This document shows positions 53,429 through 64,000 of a DNA stretch of 64,000 nt, piece after piece. The stretch lies in the NCBI GenBank assembly GCA_036768485.1, contig JAVLUZ010000771.1:1914862-1978861 (forward strand), given 5' to 3'. Numbering within the stretch: the stretch's first letter is position 1; each line of letters begins with the position of its first letter. The notes beneath the pieces were generated by a model that saw nothing but the letters and a program-made list of their open reading frames with translations, was not told where the DNA came from and ran no database searches. Source of the DNA: Mermis nigrescens. Lineage: Eukaryota; Nematoda; Enoplea; Mermithida; Mermithidae. A program made the position numbers and the translations under genes.

Positions 53429-54556
53429 TTAGCACGTATAAAAACATAATTAGTAAGCAAACATCTAATCGTTGCTTTAAAATTTTGGGAACTATTCAGT
53501 CATTTTAGAATGGGGTGTTATTCGACTTTTTAAAATAAAAAAAACAAAAACAAACCAAATCGTAAATTGTGTAGATAATAAATTTATCGTCTAAATTTCG
53601 GAATTAGGCGTCGTCTCTCCCAACCCCCGAGGGCTAAAAGTTTTTACCCTTCCCCAAGTATTGTAGCCGATTAATTATGACTTTTGGTAATATCTTATGA
53701 ACAAGGAAGAAATAGTCAGAAAAAATTAGTGACGCTGATTTCTGGTCGCAAAGTTGCGATTTTCCAAAGACGAAAACCTTGTTATTAGGCCATTTAGAGC
53801 AACTTTCCGCCATTTTCACCAAATATAGAAGGTTATTTTCATTTTTCTCTGAAAATGGTTTTTTAATTCCTTAAAAAATTTTCAGCCAAAAAAGAATCAA
53901 AATTAACATGTTTTCTCATGCTGCAAAAAATGAGGAGTAGAAAAGGCAAGCGTAGCTCTTATTGAGCGAACCCCGTAATCTTATGCTTTTGTTTTTTTTG
54001 CTAAAATCCACGTAAACTTAACGTAATATTTTCGTTACATTAATTATTGCTGCTTAATTCATTGAAGTTTGTCGCTTTTGGATTCTGAATTGTCCGATAA
54101 CCGCAAAAGAAGTCTGCTGCCAGAGAAATGATTGCTAGCGTGATCAGATTTTGATTTTAAGATTGACTTATCTCTTTTGCTGTTATCAAAATCATTTATG
54201 GATGAAACGGATAAATCGTAATTTTATCTACCTTTCGTTTCAAATTCCTTATCTAAGCAAAACCTTCAACCTTTTCCTAGGGTAAATATGAATATGTACG
54301 TATTAGAGGGAGTAAAAGGTTCGAAGTCGCCAGCTGAGATTTTATCTCCTGACTTTTAGACCAAGACTTGCTGTTTTTGTCATTTTAGGTGCTTTTTTAT
54401 TGTTTTGACCGAAAATGAAAGGCTATGAAATCAGACCTTTCTTCCCGGTAAACCGGTAAATTGCCGACTACCCAGAGCACCCATAATTTTTAGCCGTTGC
54501 ATGCGGACTAAGACTCAAGCAATATATGGTATTTGTATAGTCGGCATGGTGATAAG

Positions 54557-54830
54557 CATACATGATCTTAGAAAAATCCCCCTCCCAGAAATTTTTCACG
54601 CCTTCCCCTAGAATTCGCGATTTTACAAAAGTTTTCAAAAGTTTCCTGAAAGTTCGTAGAAAAAATGCTTCTTAGGAGCTTTTACATTGCTATCTATTTG
54701 CTCAGAATCGTCAAATTTCCGGCTTTTGCGCCATGTACTCATGTTTTGACTATATATTTTGTTTGATTTGTTCAGCATTTTGATTTGTTTCAAAACTTTT
54801 TTATGTTTCGAAAAAAGAGGTCAGGGTTGG
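54557..54830 (-). mobile_element. MITE family B, truncated
   Basis: CATACATGATCTTAG, then the B interior in reverse; the other end is missing. Confidence 0.65.
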
Positions 54831-55850
54831 GTTGTAGAAAAGCTTAAATTGAGGTCACATTAAGACAGAAATTTTGCGGGGAAATGCATGCTTTGATAGG
54901 GTGCCATGCAACACTATGTGAGCAACCTTTTTAAACTGGGTGGCATGCTACGCTAATACCAAGACTACCTACTGCTGCCATTGAAGTTATCTGATTTAGT
55001 CTGGCAGCATAGATAGTAGCTACTGATATGTATTCGCATTAGGCAGACAAAGCTGTAAAGTACATATGTACGTTCAATAGATTAAAATCTGACTTTAGAA
55101 TAAATTTTGGTTATGAAAAAATACTTTTATCGAATTTGGTTCCTTTAATATTTAATTTCAATATTTAAACTAAAACAAGGCATTCGTTTCATTCTTACCA
55201 TTGCTTCGCATGTTTGAGTGCATTGTTATTTGATTCACTGTAATTAAGCAAATAAAAAACGTGTGTAAACGTACAGGTGGCTTAGACATTGTTTATGATA
55301 AAAATTTTATCACGGATACAAGTTCTTAAGTGGAATTCTGTCGACTTTAGTCCTACAAAACAACTTTCATGGGTTGTTTACACTGAAATTTGACCTTACA
55401 TATTTTATGTCAGTCAACAGATTTTAGTTACTTAAGAGAATTTTGGTTCAAGCAAACACTCAAAGTAGTAATGGTCGAAAATTTACATACTTTTTCAGGC
55501 AATGGTTTGCTATTAGCTAGAGATGCTATGTACATATGCAGAAAGTCTCGAACTTAGCTTTTAGGAGATTAAAGAATTTTTAAGCTCTTTCTTATCATTC
55601 TGATCGAGCTAGTAAATTAAGACCTTGCCCCAATTCTTCAGCAGATCACGTACATTGAAATCTTTTTAGCCCTTTCAATAATACGAGCTTATACGCGCGT
55701 GACACTAAATTACACTATTTAAAAATCTAATTATATTATAAGTTACAAATGCAGATAGTAGAAATCATATCGTTTCACTGACTAAGTCAATTATGCACTG
55801 TACATTTTGCAATGCAAAGCTTAAAGATCAGCATCAAAGGTGTTGCTGAC

Positions 55851-56201
55851 CAGACGCACACAGCATGGGAATTCTAAGGGGGTGGGTGAAATTTCAAAGT
55901 TCCTTTTTTGGGCATAAAAATGGTAGATACGCGTCAACTCTTTCCCTCTAGGACATAAAACGTAAACAAAAGTTCGAAAAAATATAATAAATTATAAATT
56001 GAACAAAATATAGTCAAAAATAAGTAAATATATGGTGCGAAGCGCCTAAAATTGGACACTTTTAGCAAATAAACAGGTAAAAACGCTTAAAGTAACACCT
56101 TTTCTACAGATTTTTCAGAAACTTATCAGAAAATCGTGAATTCTGGGTACAACTTTTCTGGAGGAACCCTCAAACCTACCCTTTTCCCAAGATCATGTAT
56201 G
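55851..56201 (+). mobile_element. MITE family B with perfect duplication TTGCTGAC
   Basis: CAGACGCACACAGCATGGG ... CAAGATCATGTATG, 351 bp; TTGCTGAC at 55843-55850 and 56202-56209. Confidence 0.93.
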
Positions 56202-56422
56202 TTGCTGACCAGCTTTGATTAAGTTAGCAAATGGCAAGAATAAATATTTTACTTGCATAGGAGGGTATTGTTCTCCCTTTGATACCATAAAATCTAGTAT
56301 TGTTGAACAATTTCGAAAAGTTTCTTCGGAACGTTTTCCAGCTGAAGGTTTGTAACCCAGCATACTCGTATGAAGTAAATATAAGTGAGTTAGTCTAGAA
56401 AAGAATTTTCAATAATTGCGAG

Positions 56423-56842
56423 CACGATTTTTTTGTATTCCGCAAAGATCTTTGCCGATGTACAAAGACTTTTCGGGAACGTCTTTGTACATGTACAAAG
56501 ATTTTTTGGGAGGACAAAAATTGCGAAAAAAAGGTTTAAAACTCGCAAGAATTTTCGGCGCTTCGCGCCGAAATTTGGCAGAAATAGCATTTCAAAAGGA
56601 AAAAAGTGAAATTTTTAGGCGTTTCGCGCCGTTTTAAGACGATTCTTAGTGATTTTTGCCTTTAGAGACCCAGAAATTAGCTTAAATACACTACCAAAAG
56701 TCGATCAACTCTGTTTTTACAACACTAATATCACTACTGTACCATATTTTAGTACCCAAAAATTTGTGTGTACAAAACGTACAAAGACTTTTAGGGACCA
56801 TCTTTGTACATGTACAAACGGACCTTGAACCAAAAATCACTG
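56423..56842 (-). mobile_element. MITE family C
   Basis: CACGATTTTTTTGTATTCC ... CCAAAAATCACTG, 420 bp, with flanks ATTGCGAG and ATTGCAAG (one mismatch). Hairpin GGCGC-TTC-GCGCC at 56557. Confidence 0.87.
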
Positions 56843-56951
56843 ATTGCAAGCCTAGCAGTAGAAAATTTTCAATAACTGCGCATTTATTATTGATTAGATA
56901 TTAACTTTAATACAGTTAGATGCATTTCAAAATTCAATTCTATTATTTTTG

Positions 56952-57393
56952 TCAATAAAAATGAATTCCCGAAAAACTAAGGAACATTTTATCATCACGC
57001 TTACGATATAAGAGGTCACCTACTCTAGCCACACATACCCTGATAATGTTTTCTTCAGCTATGCCTTGTCCATGCTCTATAGCTTTTGTTTCAAAAGTGA
57101 CTGTATATTTCAAATTATAATAAGAATGTACAATGTATTTTGACTTTTTAATATGTAGCTTTGTTACACGCTCGGGGACATATTTCTCTCTCAAACTTTA
57201 CTTAATCTGCACACCTTCTTGAAGTATTGATCTTTTTACAGATTTCTGAAATGCCACCTATTGCTTTAGCTAAACAATGAGTCTGTTCAGTTCCTGCTTG
57301 CTCATTAAAGTAGGCTGGTAGGCTACCTTTTTGATTTGCATAGTCGCCGTTGATGGGCATGAGTAGGGATGATTTATGTACAGAATGGCTCAT
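56952..57393 (-). other. Two adjacent unrecognised open frames, possible coding remnant
   Basis: On the minus strand: MSHSVHKSSLLMPINGDYAN QKGSLPAYFNEQAGTEQTHC..., then in another frame HIKKSKYIVHSYYNLKYTVT FETKAIEHGQGIAEENIIRV CVARVGDLLYRKRDD. The residue composition looks protein-like. No family was recognised. They lie within intron 6 next to a mariner-like end, and might be a transposon gene remnant. Confidence 0.3.
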
Positions 57394-58764
57394 AAAAAAG
57401 GCTAAATTTCAATTTAAGAGGTCATAACTTCGGCTGATGTGGAAATGAAACTTTAGAACCGGCTGCATTAGATCTATAGAAGTGTCTTCTTTCAAGCCGT
57501 GTAAAAAATTTTGGCCAGATGCATTCGTTCCCATGGGAAAAGGGGTATTACCCAGTGTTCTTTTGTACAAGGTCCCTTTGTACATCTACAACGATGGTCC
57601 CTAGAAGTCTTTGTACATTTTGTACATGCAAATTTTCGGCTACCATCATATGGTATAGTAGCGTTTCCAGTGTAGTAAAACAGGGTATTTCGACCTTTGG
57701 TAGTTTATTCTAGCCAATTCCTGTGTTTCCGAAGACAAAATATACTAAAAATTGTCTTAAAAAGGCGAAAGTTATTTTGAAAAATTACTGAAATTCCCGA
57801 AAATTATTGGGATATTTCAGACTTTTTTTACAATTATTGTCTTCCCAAAAATCTTTCTACATGTACAAAGACGGTCCCGAAAGTCTTTATACATCGGGAA
57901 AAATCTTGACCCGAATCACTGTCATACGATTTTGAACTATCAAACATTTACAGCATGATTTTTGAGAACGAAAGTAGCAAAGATATTAAAATTTTTCGGC
58001 ACTTGGAGCCGAGTAGTACATTTTTGTTCTGTTTCTAAATAAAATGTCTAGAATGAAATTAAATGATCTGAAAAGTCAAAATTCTCGATGAATGCTAATA
58101 TTTTTTTACCTGTGAAAGTGACAGAACGAGTCAGAATGGATAAAGAGTACTACAAAATGCAGTTTTTTACATTGAAACATTTTATATAGGACGTTTCTAA
58201 CTATTTCTCATATTTGACCTGCAAAAAAGGCTAGAACTCTAAATTTGGTGGTCCCAAATTTTAGGATTTCACCACTCTGAACTTTCGACTCCTGGAAAAC
58301 TATGGCCAGATGTCAACGGTTTGGGCCCCCGCTACAGTTTATTTACACCCTACTTCAATATCGTTTATATGCCAATAGCGTCGTTGGTCCTGTCATCACT
58401 TTGCATCCTCTTTTGACGATGTCCTAAAATTTTAGCACTTAGTAGGACGCGCTTCTAGTTTAGGGGTTTGAAAAATGTGCCAATTATTTTTTGTCAAAAA
58501 TGGAACAAATGTCAAAAATAGGATGCCTACATACGCAACAACATAATACACTGCAGAAACTTTGGAGTTTAAACAATGTCAAAGTGAAGTAGAAACAAAT
58601 TGCTGTAATGTACGAACCGCTGGCAGCTGGCCAAAAGTTTTAACACGGTTCAAACAAAGACATGTTTATCTATCTAATGCAGCTGATCTTGAAGTTTTAT
58701 GTTCACATCAGCCGAAGTTATAAAATTTTCAAATCAGAATGAAGCCTTTTTATGGGTCACCCTG
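57381..58764. mobile_element. Mariner-like non-autonomous element
   Basis: CAGAATGGCTCATAAAAAAG at the left, preceded by TA; the right end is complementary to CAGGGTGACCCATAAAAAGG, the classic mariner terminus. Similarity of the arms extends about 90 bp inward (ATAACTTCGGCTGATGTG on both). A C element (57553-57921) and an R fragment fill part of the interior. No transposase was seen. Confidence 0.7.
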
Positions 58765-60363
58765 TTTGGGGATATTAGAACGCCAAAAATAGGTCATTTG
58801 GAACAAGTCGGGCCATGTTGTTGAATGGGTTCATCCAATTGCTCCATCTCTCTTATTCAGTTTTTCAGACGTCTTCCTTTCTTATCAGTAGGCATGTCTA
58901 AAATAGTCGATGATGCTTATTGACCGAGACATTGCTTTTTAGAATTAGCCTACAGTATATAAGAGCGATTTAAAGCAGAAGAAGAGCTCTGAATAGCGCG
59001 TCAGCTTTGCTCTGCATAGCCCTTCTCAGGATGCTCTGCTACTAATTTATGGACCACCATATATTTTGATTCCGATTTACGTACACATTTACGGGCTCGA
59101 AATTTTGATTGTGAGGTCCCTGCTTAATTAAAGGATGGGGGGTAAATGACCTCCAATTTTTGGCTAAAAACGGCCAAAAACACATAAAAACGGCCAAAAA
59201 TTCAATTTTTTCAAAAAATCGGGAAGGGGTCGAAAGTTTTCTGGCTTAGGGGGATGAGGGACGGCCGACTTTTGGTGGGAGATCTCCATCCCCCTCTTAC
59301 ATGTATGCTTTATGCTTACAGTACCTAAATGATTTTGTCGTTTGAGCAATACACTAAGTGAGGTAATACTTAAACTAGAAAGTATTTTAGTGCTGCATTA
59401 CTATCGACTAGACTATAAGTTATAAAATGATGTTATCAGAAATATAGAGAACAAGTGCATTCAAGGATCCGGGAAAAACTTTTTTGCGTGGACGGTCGAA
59501 ATTTTAGGAATATTAATTTGGTTGTGCAAGGTATCCTGTCATTTCATTACCTAGGTCATTAGATAAGTGAAGATAGTCGGATATAAGAAGAATGCTAGGG
59601 CACTCGCTTTTTTACTGCTGGATTAGCGCGCTCAAGCACCCCTCCTTCGGGGTCCGGCGCAGAACTTCGGAGAGTTTCGTAAAAGGAGCCATTTTCCCAA
59701 AGTCGGTCGAGTCTTGGTTCTGAATTTAGCCTAAAAACTTAAAATGCATCCATTTTTACATATGTACAACACTTTTCAAGCCGCTTATCATTAATAAATG
59801 TGAAAGTGCGTTCTGAATTTAGACGTATTTTTCGACTGCTATGTTTTGCAGCAGTAAGTCGCATTCAGTAAAATATTCAAAAAGTTATCAATGAAAATTC
59901 TGCCTTCACCATTTAAGGTCGAATGTGCGGCTGTTTTATTAACGTGTAGTTCAGAAAATAAGATATGCGCAAAACACTAGAAAATTGGTCATTCGTATCA
60001 ATTTAAATCGAATTTTTCTCCATGTAAATAAGTACAAACGAAATCGAAATCTGCCAAACTGGCGCAAAATGATTTTCAACATCTTTACTCTGAAGTTCAA
60101 CAAGCGTTTAGAGTTTCAACGGACAAATATTCCATTGAATCACTTAATTGGTTTGAAGCGCTGAAATATTTTAGCTGATTCAAGCTAATAAACTTAATAT
60201 GGATTTGTGTAAATAAAAATAACAGCGATTCGGAGCTGCGCCGCAAAATTTCGACGTTCTTGTCTTTTTAGTTCAATTTTAGACACATAATAGCGCATTT
60301 AGCGTATCCGCTTCTCGAAAAATTTTGGCGGTCGCCTCCTGGATCCGCGTCTGCTACACTGAT

Positions 60364-60763
60364 CAGACATACACAGTATGAGAGTTCTGGGGGGAGGGGT
60401 GAAATTTTGAAGTGTCTCTTTTGGGCGAATAAAAAATGGAGGATACGCGTCACAAACATAGGTTTTCGGCGTTTCTGACGGTGCTTTATCTTTATAGAGC
60501 ATGAAAAACAAAAAAATCCGAAAAAATCAAAAACAGTCGGACAAATTGAACAAAATATAGTCAAAACATGAGTATATGGCGCGAAGCACCGAAAATTTGA
60601 CATTTTTGAGCATATAGATAGCGAAAAACGCTTTGAAAAGCACTTTTTCTTCGAATTTTCAGGAAAATTCTGGAAACTTTTGAAAAATCGCCAATTCTTG
60701 GGGGAGGTGAAAAAAAATTCTGGGGTAGTGAATACTCCGCAAGCTTTCCCGAATTCATGTACG
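60364..60763 (+). mobile_element. MITE family B just upstream of exon 7
   Basis: CAGACATACACAGTATGAG ... GAATTCATGTACG, 400 bp; flanks do not match clearly. Ends 126 bp before the exon. Confidence 0.7.
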
Positions 60764-60889
60764 AAAGTGAGTGTAAATTATAGCGCCTAAAAGTCGGAAT
60801 TGATCTTAGTTCCGCTAGCCCCGTGTTTGCACGCACATATTTTATTTTGATATCGAATTTTGGTTCACGCGTCTCTTTGCTATCAACAG

Positions 60890-61269
60890 CGACGAAAATA
60901 ACGTCGCCGACGAAGTCGCCGATCTCGCGAAAGCGACGCGGCGTCAACGACGCGAGTCGGACGATTACGAGCGCGCTTATATGGCCGCGCTGAATAAAAA
61001 AACGCTGATGAGTCGTCGCGCTTTTGACGTCGCCTTGCCGGGAGATGACGATGACGACGACGGCGCTTGGATGTTCGCCAAACATTTGGACGGCGACGGC
61101 CTGGCGGCGACGACGACGGCGATGACGACGACGGCGAATCGTCGTCGACGCCGCCGTCGCGGCGGCCAAGTCGTTGACGACGACGACGATGACTATAATT
61201 GGGAGGCTTTGATGGGCAGCGAATGTGTTGCTGACGTCGACGACGAATCTCCTTTGAAAATTGACGTTG
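60890..61269 (+). CDS. 3'-5' exonuclease-like domain protein, exon 7 (acidic and arginine-rich, GC-rich)
   Basis: A 380-bp exon between tatcaacag and GTTG|gtaagc, in phase with exons 6 and 8. It reads DENNVADEVADLAKATRRQR RESDDYERAYMAALNKKTLM, a run of six Asp (GDDDDDDGAW), an Ala/Thr stretch, seven Arg, another six Asp (VVDDDDDDYNW) and ends DESPLKIDV. It is rich in GAC, GCG and CGT/CGC codons, far more GC-rich than the other exons, with GACGAC-type trinucleotide runs that may have expanded by slippage. It is probably a disordered charged linker. The long open frames on the opposite strand here are by-products of this composition. Confidence 0.72.
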
Positions 61270-61599
61270 GTAAGCATAATTCCTCAAGGTCCACAGCATA
61301 GAGTGCGCAAGGTCGAATTCTCAGGTACAGGCACGTCTCTCTGGTGGGAATGGGGGGTTCGGACCTCCCCAAAATGCAGAAAAATCGGAAAAATAGGACT
61401 TTGTAAACGTTGTTTTGTGCTATTTTTGGCCTTTTTGGGCTTAGTCCCCCTCAAAAATCGGTGTTGGTCCCCTTAAAATAGGACAGCCAGCTATGTGCCT
61501 GCTCAGGTAGGGGGAGTGAAAACCAAAAACCGGTGGATAGCTACGTGATTCGTACAAAACGGTTCTATAGCGAATAAACGATGGTATCGGTTTAAAACA

Positions 61600-61870
61600 A
61601 TCATTTGAGCATTTTGAGCAAATAAATACCTTTTTTATTCACAAGCATAGCTTTATGGTCTAAAAATAGCTATTTAGCTCTTTTCGGAGTCGATAAGATA
61701 GCTAAATATCCTTTTGAAACTCAGAAAAGACAACTTTATAGCATTTTTGAGCTCAAAAAAGACTATATAGCTAGTTTTCGGAGCCCAAAAAGGCTATATA
61801 CATGGCTAATCTTCTGAGCCCGAAAAAAGCTATATGTCAATGGTTTTTCGGCCAAAATCGCTGTATAGCT
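61600..61870. repeat. Degenerate tandem repeat rich in AGCTATATAGC
   Basis: About five units of 45-60 bp containing 'agctatatagct...tttcggagcccaaaaa', in intron 7. Confidence 0.7.
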
Positions 61871-62929
61871 TTCTGTTTTTCGAAGCTCTGAGGGAAGTAA
61901 TACCCCTTTCACCCCTATGCTCTTGTTTGGTCCACAGTTGAGTGAAGGGTAGGGAGCAAAATCCAGAAATTTCGAACCAATTAATTTAGGGTTTAAGTTT
62001 CGCAAGTCAAATGTGAAAAATGATTAAATATCCCATACGAAATGTTCTAATGTGGAAGACTGCATTTTTTAGTACTTTTCATGCAATTCTCGCTTCGTCT
62101 GGGTATACATATAAGAATATATGTTGTTAAACATACATATGTACATGCTTTTCGTGGAAATTCTAGGGAGGTGAAACAAAAAACAATGATCTAAAGCGCC
62201 ATTTTGGACCCAAAACCAATAGATGCGATCAAAATGATCATTTTTTATGTTTCTGACTTTATTTTGCTTCCTAGACGATCGAAAACAGAAGATTTTAAGA
62301 AAACTTCAAAAAATTCAACAAAATATCGTGAAATAACGGCTATTTAACGCGGAGCGCCGAGAAAATTGGTCCTTTTGAGTTAAAAGATCTCTAAAACCGC
62401 ATAAGCCAGGAATTCAACGATTTTTTTGGAAAATCGCGATTTCTGGCGAAAGAGGTGAAACAGTTTTTTGCGGGAGGGGGGGGATGACGAGCTTTTTTAG
62501 GGGATGGCAAACCTTCAACCCTGAAGATCATGCGTCTTAGTACGATAGCTTTAACGTGCTCTTGTTTTGGTTGCTGACATAGAAGGGAACTTTTACATTT
62601 CTAGCTTTCATACGAGCGACTCGAAATAACAGTTCTGAGGAATAACATCTTTTTATTAGTCGGCGGAAAATTCTATGTGTTTGAATGAATTTTCGAATGA
62701 TATAAGAGTACGTACATATGTACGTTATTATGAAAATTGAATTTTGTGACATACCAAAAATGTTGCTTCATACGGCATATTAAAAGCTGCTGTCTCTCAA
62801 AATTTTTCGATTCCGAAAATAATATTTTGCAAGTTTTTGAAGTTCCATTGCATTAGTCTTATTTAGCTGTAATTCACTCAAATGAAAATGCATTTGCACG
62901 TCATAAATCAGCATACGAGTATACGTATG

Positions 62930-63466
62930 TCAGGCATTCGATGTTATTGTAACTATTAGTTCAAAATATTTTGTTATAAATTGACTATCAATCAGATAAG
63001 CTGTAGTAGAACGAATGAAACCATTTATGTCCGTCAAAAGTTTAAGAGACAAGCTATCTTTGATTAAAAGTGAAAGGAATAAATAAAAACAAGGAATCTT
63101 ACCACTATAAATAACAAAAGTAATAGAAAATAATGAACTAAATATAGAATAGAATAGAAAACAATTGACAACAATAAAGGTAAAGAAAATGCAGTACGTC
63201 CGAATGACTTTTTTTAACAATAACTTAAAAAATGCGAAATGATTAAAAAATTCCTTTAAATAAATATTCTGGGTCCGCAAAACCCTAAATTTTGCAGGCA
63301 TGCGGAGACATCGACTAACGGTTTCATACTTAAGTTCCACGAATGTGGTCAGACTTTCCGTGTGTGTCATTTTATAGTTTATTATTTCGTATCTTATACT
63401 GTATATACAGTAAGTAGAATCACTTCCAAACTGTCGCTGATAAAAAACTTGATATTCGTGATTCAT
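62930..63466 (-). other. 178-codon open frame of unknown meaning in intron 7
   Basis: Begins MNHEYQVFYQRQFGSDSTYC and has a hydrophobic centre (RTYCIFFTFIVVNCFLFYSI, FSSLFSITFVIYSG). It is the longest unbroken frame in the window not explained as a shadow or repeat. The surrounding sequence is very AT-rich, which favours chance Phe/Ile/Tyr-rich frames. No family was recognised. Confidence 0.25.
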
Positions 63467-63634
63467 ATTCTGATTCCCAAAAATGCTTAGATAATATTTT
63501 TTTACTACACGCTTTTGAGTGCTTTGTTTTGACTATTTGTAATTTGTTATCTATTATTTTTCAGTTAATAGTGTCATTTATTAACCTAATATTTTCATTA
63601 TTCAATATTTATTACTTAATTATTGGTTGTTTAG

Positions 63635-63825
63635 GACAAACACTAGAGGCCGGCATGCCAAGCGCTGCTAGAATATCGAGTTCGGGTGCTCAAGCTAAGC
63701 AAGTTCCGTCTGAACCCGTTAAAGCAGATGTTCCTTTTGACTACAATAATCCATTCTTTCCGTCTTTCGCTAATCCGAAGCCGTTGACCCGCAATTTGGA
63801 TCGCAAAACTGAACCAAGTTACACA
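63635..63825 (+). CDS. 3'-5' exonuclease-like domain protein, exon 8
   Basis: Follows a ggttgtttag acceptor; the first two bases complete a Gly codon from exon 7. It encodes QTLEAGMPSAARISSSGAQA KQVPSEPVKADVPFDYNNPF FPSFANPKPLTRNLDRKTEP SYT and ends in phase 0 at ACA|gtaagc. The sequence is Pro/Ser/Ala-rich, probably disordered, and not assignable to a family. The gene continues beyond the window. The eight exons add up to about 589 codons. Confidence 0.72.
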
Positions 63826-63888
63826 GTAAGCTACGAATTATTAATTTAGAGCGCGGCTCTATGTGCTTAAAACGTACATACTCGTATG

Positions 63889-64000
63889 CAGACATGTACA
63901 GCGTGGGAATCCTAAAGGGGATAGAAATTTGAAAGAACCTTTTTTGGGCCAAAAAGTGGTGGGTACCATAGGTGGGCGCCACCAAAGTTCTGGGGGTGCG
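63889..64000 (+). mobile_element. MITE family B interrupted by a family-A MITE at the window edge
   Basis: CAGACATGTACAGCGTGGG starts B at 63889; at 63967 family A begins (CATAGGTGGGCGCC...) and runs off the window. Confidence 0.75.

Larger units (their letters stand above)
50578..60889 (+). other. Intron 6 of the exonuclease-like gene (10.3 kb)
   Basis: The intron contains a family-C fragment just after the donor (50608-50700), the composite D element (51598-53428), family B (54557-54830 and 55851-56201), family C (56423-56842), a mariner-like element (57381-58764), an E-type MITE (about 59080-59307) and another B copy (60364-60763). The stretches 53430-54550 and 54830-55850 show nothing recognisable. 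Confidence 0.6.

Noticed and set aside
60561..61299. Long minus-strand open frames of 238 and 138 codons
   Set aside because: They are shadows of the GC-rich exon 7; the plus-strand reading has matching splice phases on both sides.

Overview
This is a gene-poor, AT-rich, heavily transposon-colonised piece of an animal nuclear genome. Two protein-coding genes on the + strand are supported by exons whose splice sites and phases agree; almost everything else is decayed mobile DNA. The organism is probably a nematode. The kinase gene reads like the nematode LIT-1 form of Nemo-like kinase, including its C-terminal tail, and the nematode telomere motif TTAGGC occurs in short interstitial runs near 30.31 kb and 35.08 kb. 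Species cannot be named from the sequence. A 100-base N gap lies at 33382-33481.

Layout. 1-7.2 kb: fragments of several short elements, no exon recognised. 7.2-19.0 kb: the 3' six exons of the lit-1/NLK gene, from kinase subdomain VIb to the stop codon; its last intron (4.7 kb) holds a decayed PIF/Harbinger element and several MITEs. 19-27.3 kb: intergenic, with a DIRS-type tyrosine-recombinase retrotransposon inside a terminal-inverted-repeat element that itself sits inside a MITE. 27.3-37.5 kb: intergenic, with palindrome arrays, MITEs, foldback elements, a 20-bp tandem repeat and a non-LTR retrotransposon tail cut by the gap. 37.6-63.8 kb: eight phase-consistent exons of a second gene. It encodes a 3'-5' exonuclease-like (DEDD-fold) domain whose catalytic residues look lost, followed by an unrecognised region and a very acidic, GC-rich exon. 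This gene continues past the window end.

The strongest theme is the short-element community. At least seven non-autonomous families (called A, B, C, D, E, L/M-type and R here) have short terminal inverted repeats and, in many copies, exact or near-exact 8-bp target duplications, as expected for hAT-like elements. One target, CTCTAGAC, fits the known hAT preference nTCTAGAn. Copies are nested up to four deep, so relative insertion order can be read. Families that otherwise look unrelated share an internal hairpin, GGCGC-NNN-GCGCC, whose stem is kept while the loop varies (GAA, TAA, AGA, ACA, TTT, TTC). That shared hairpin is the best candidate here for an undescribed system. No hAT transposase gene is present in the window.
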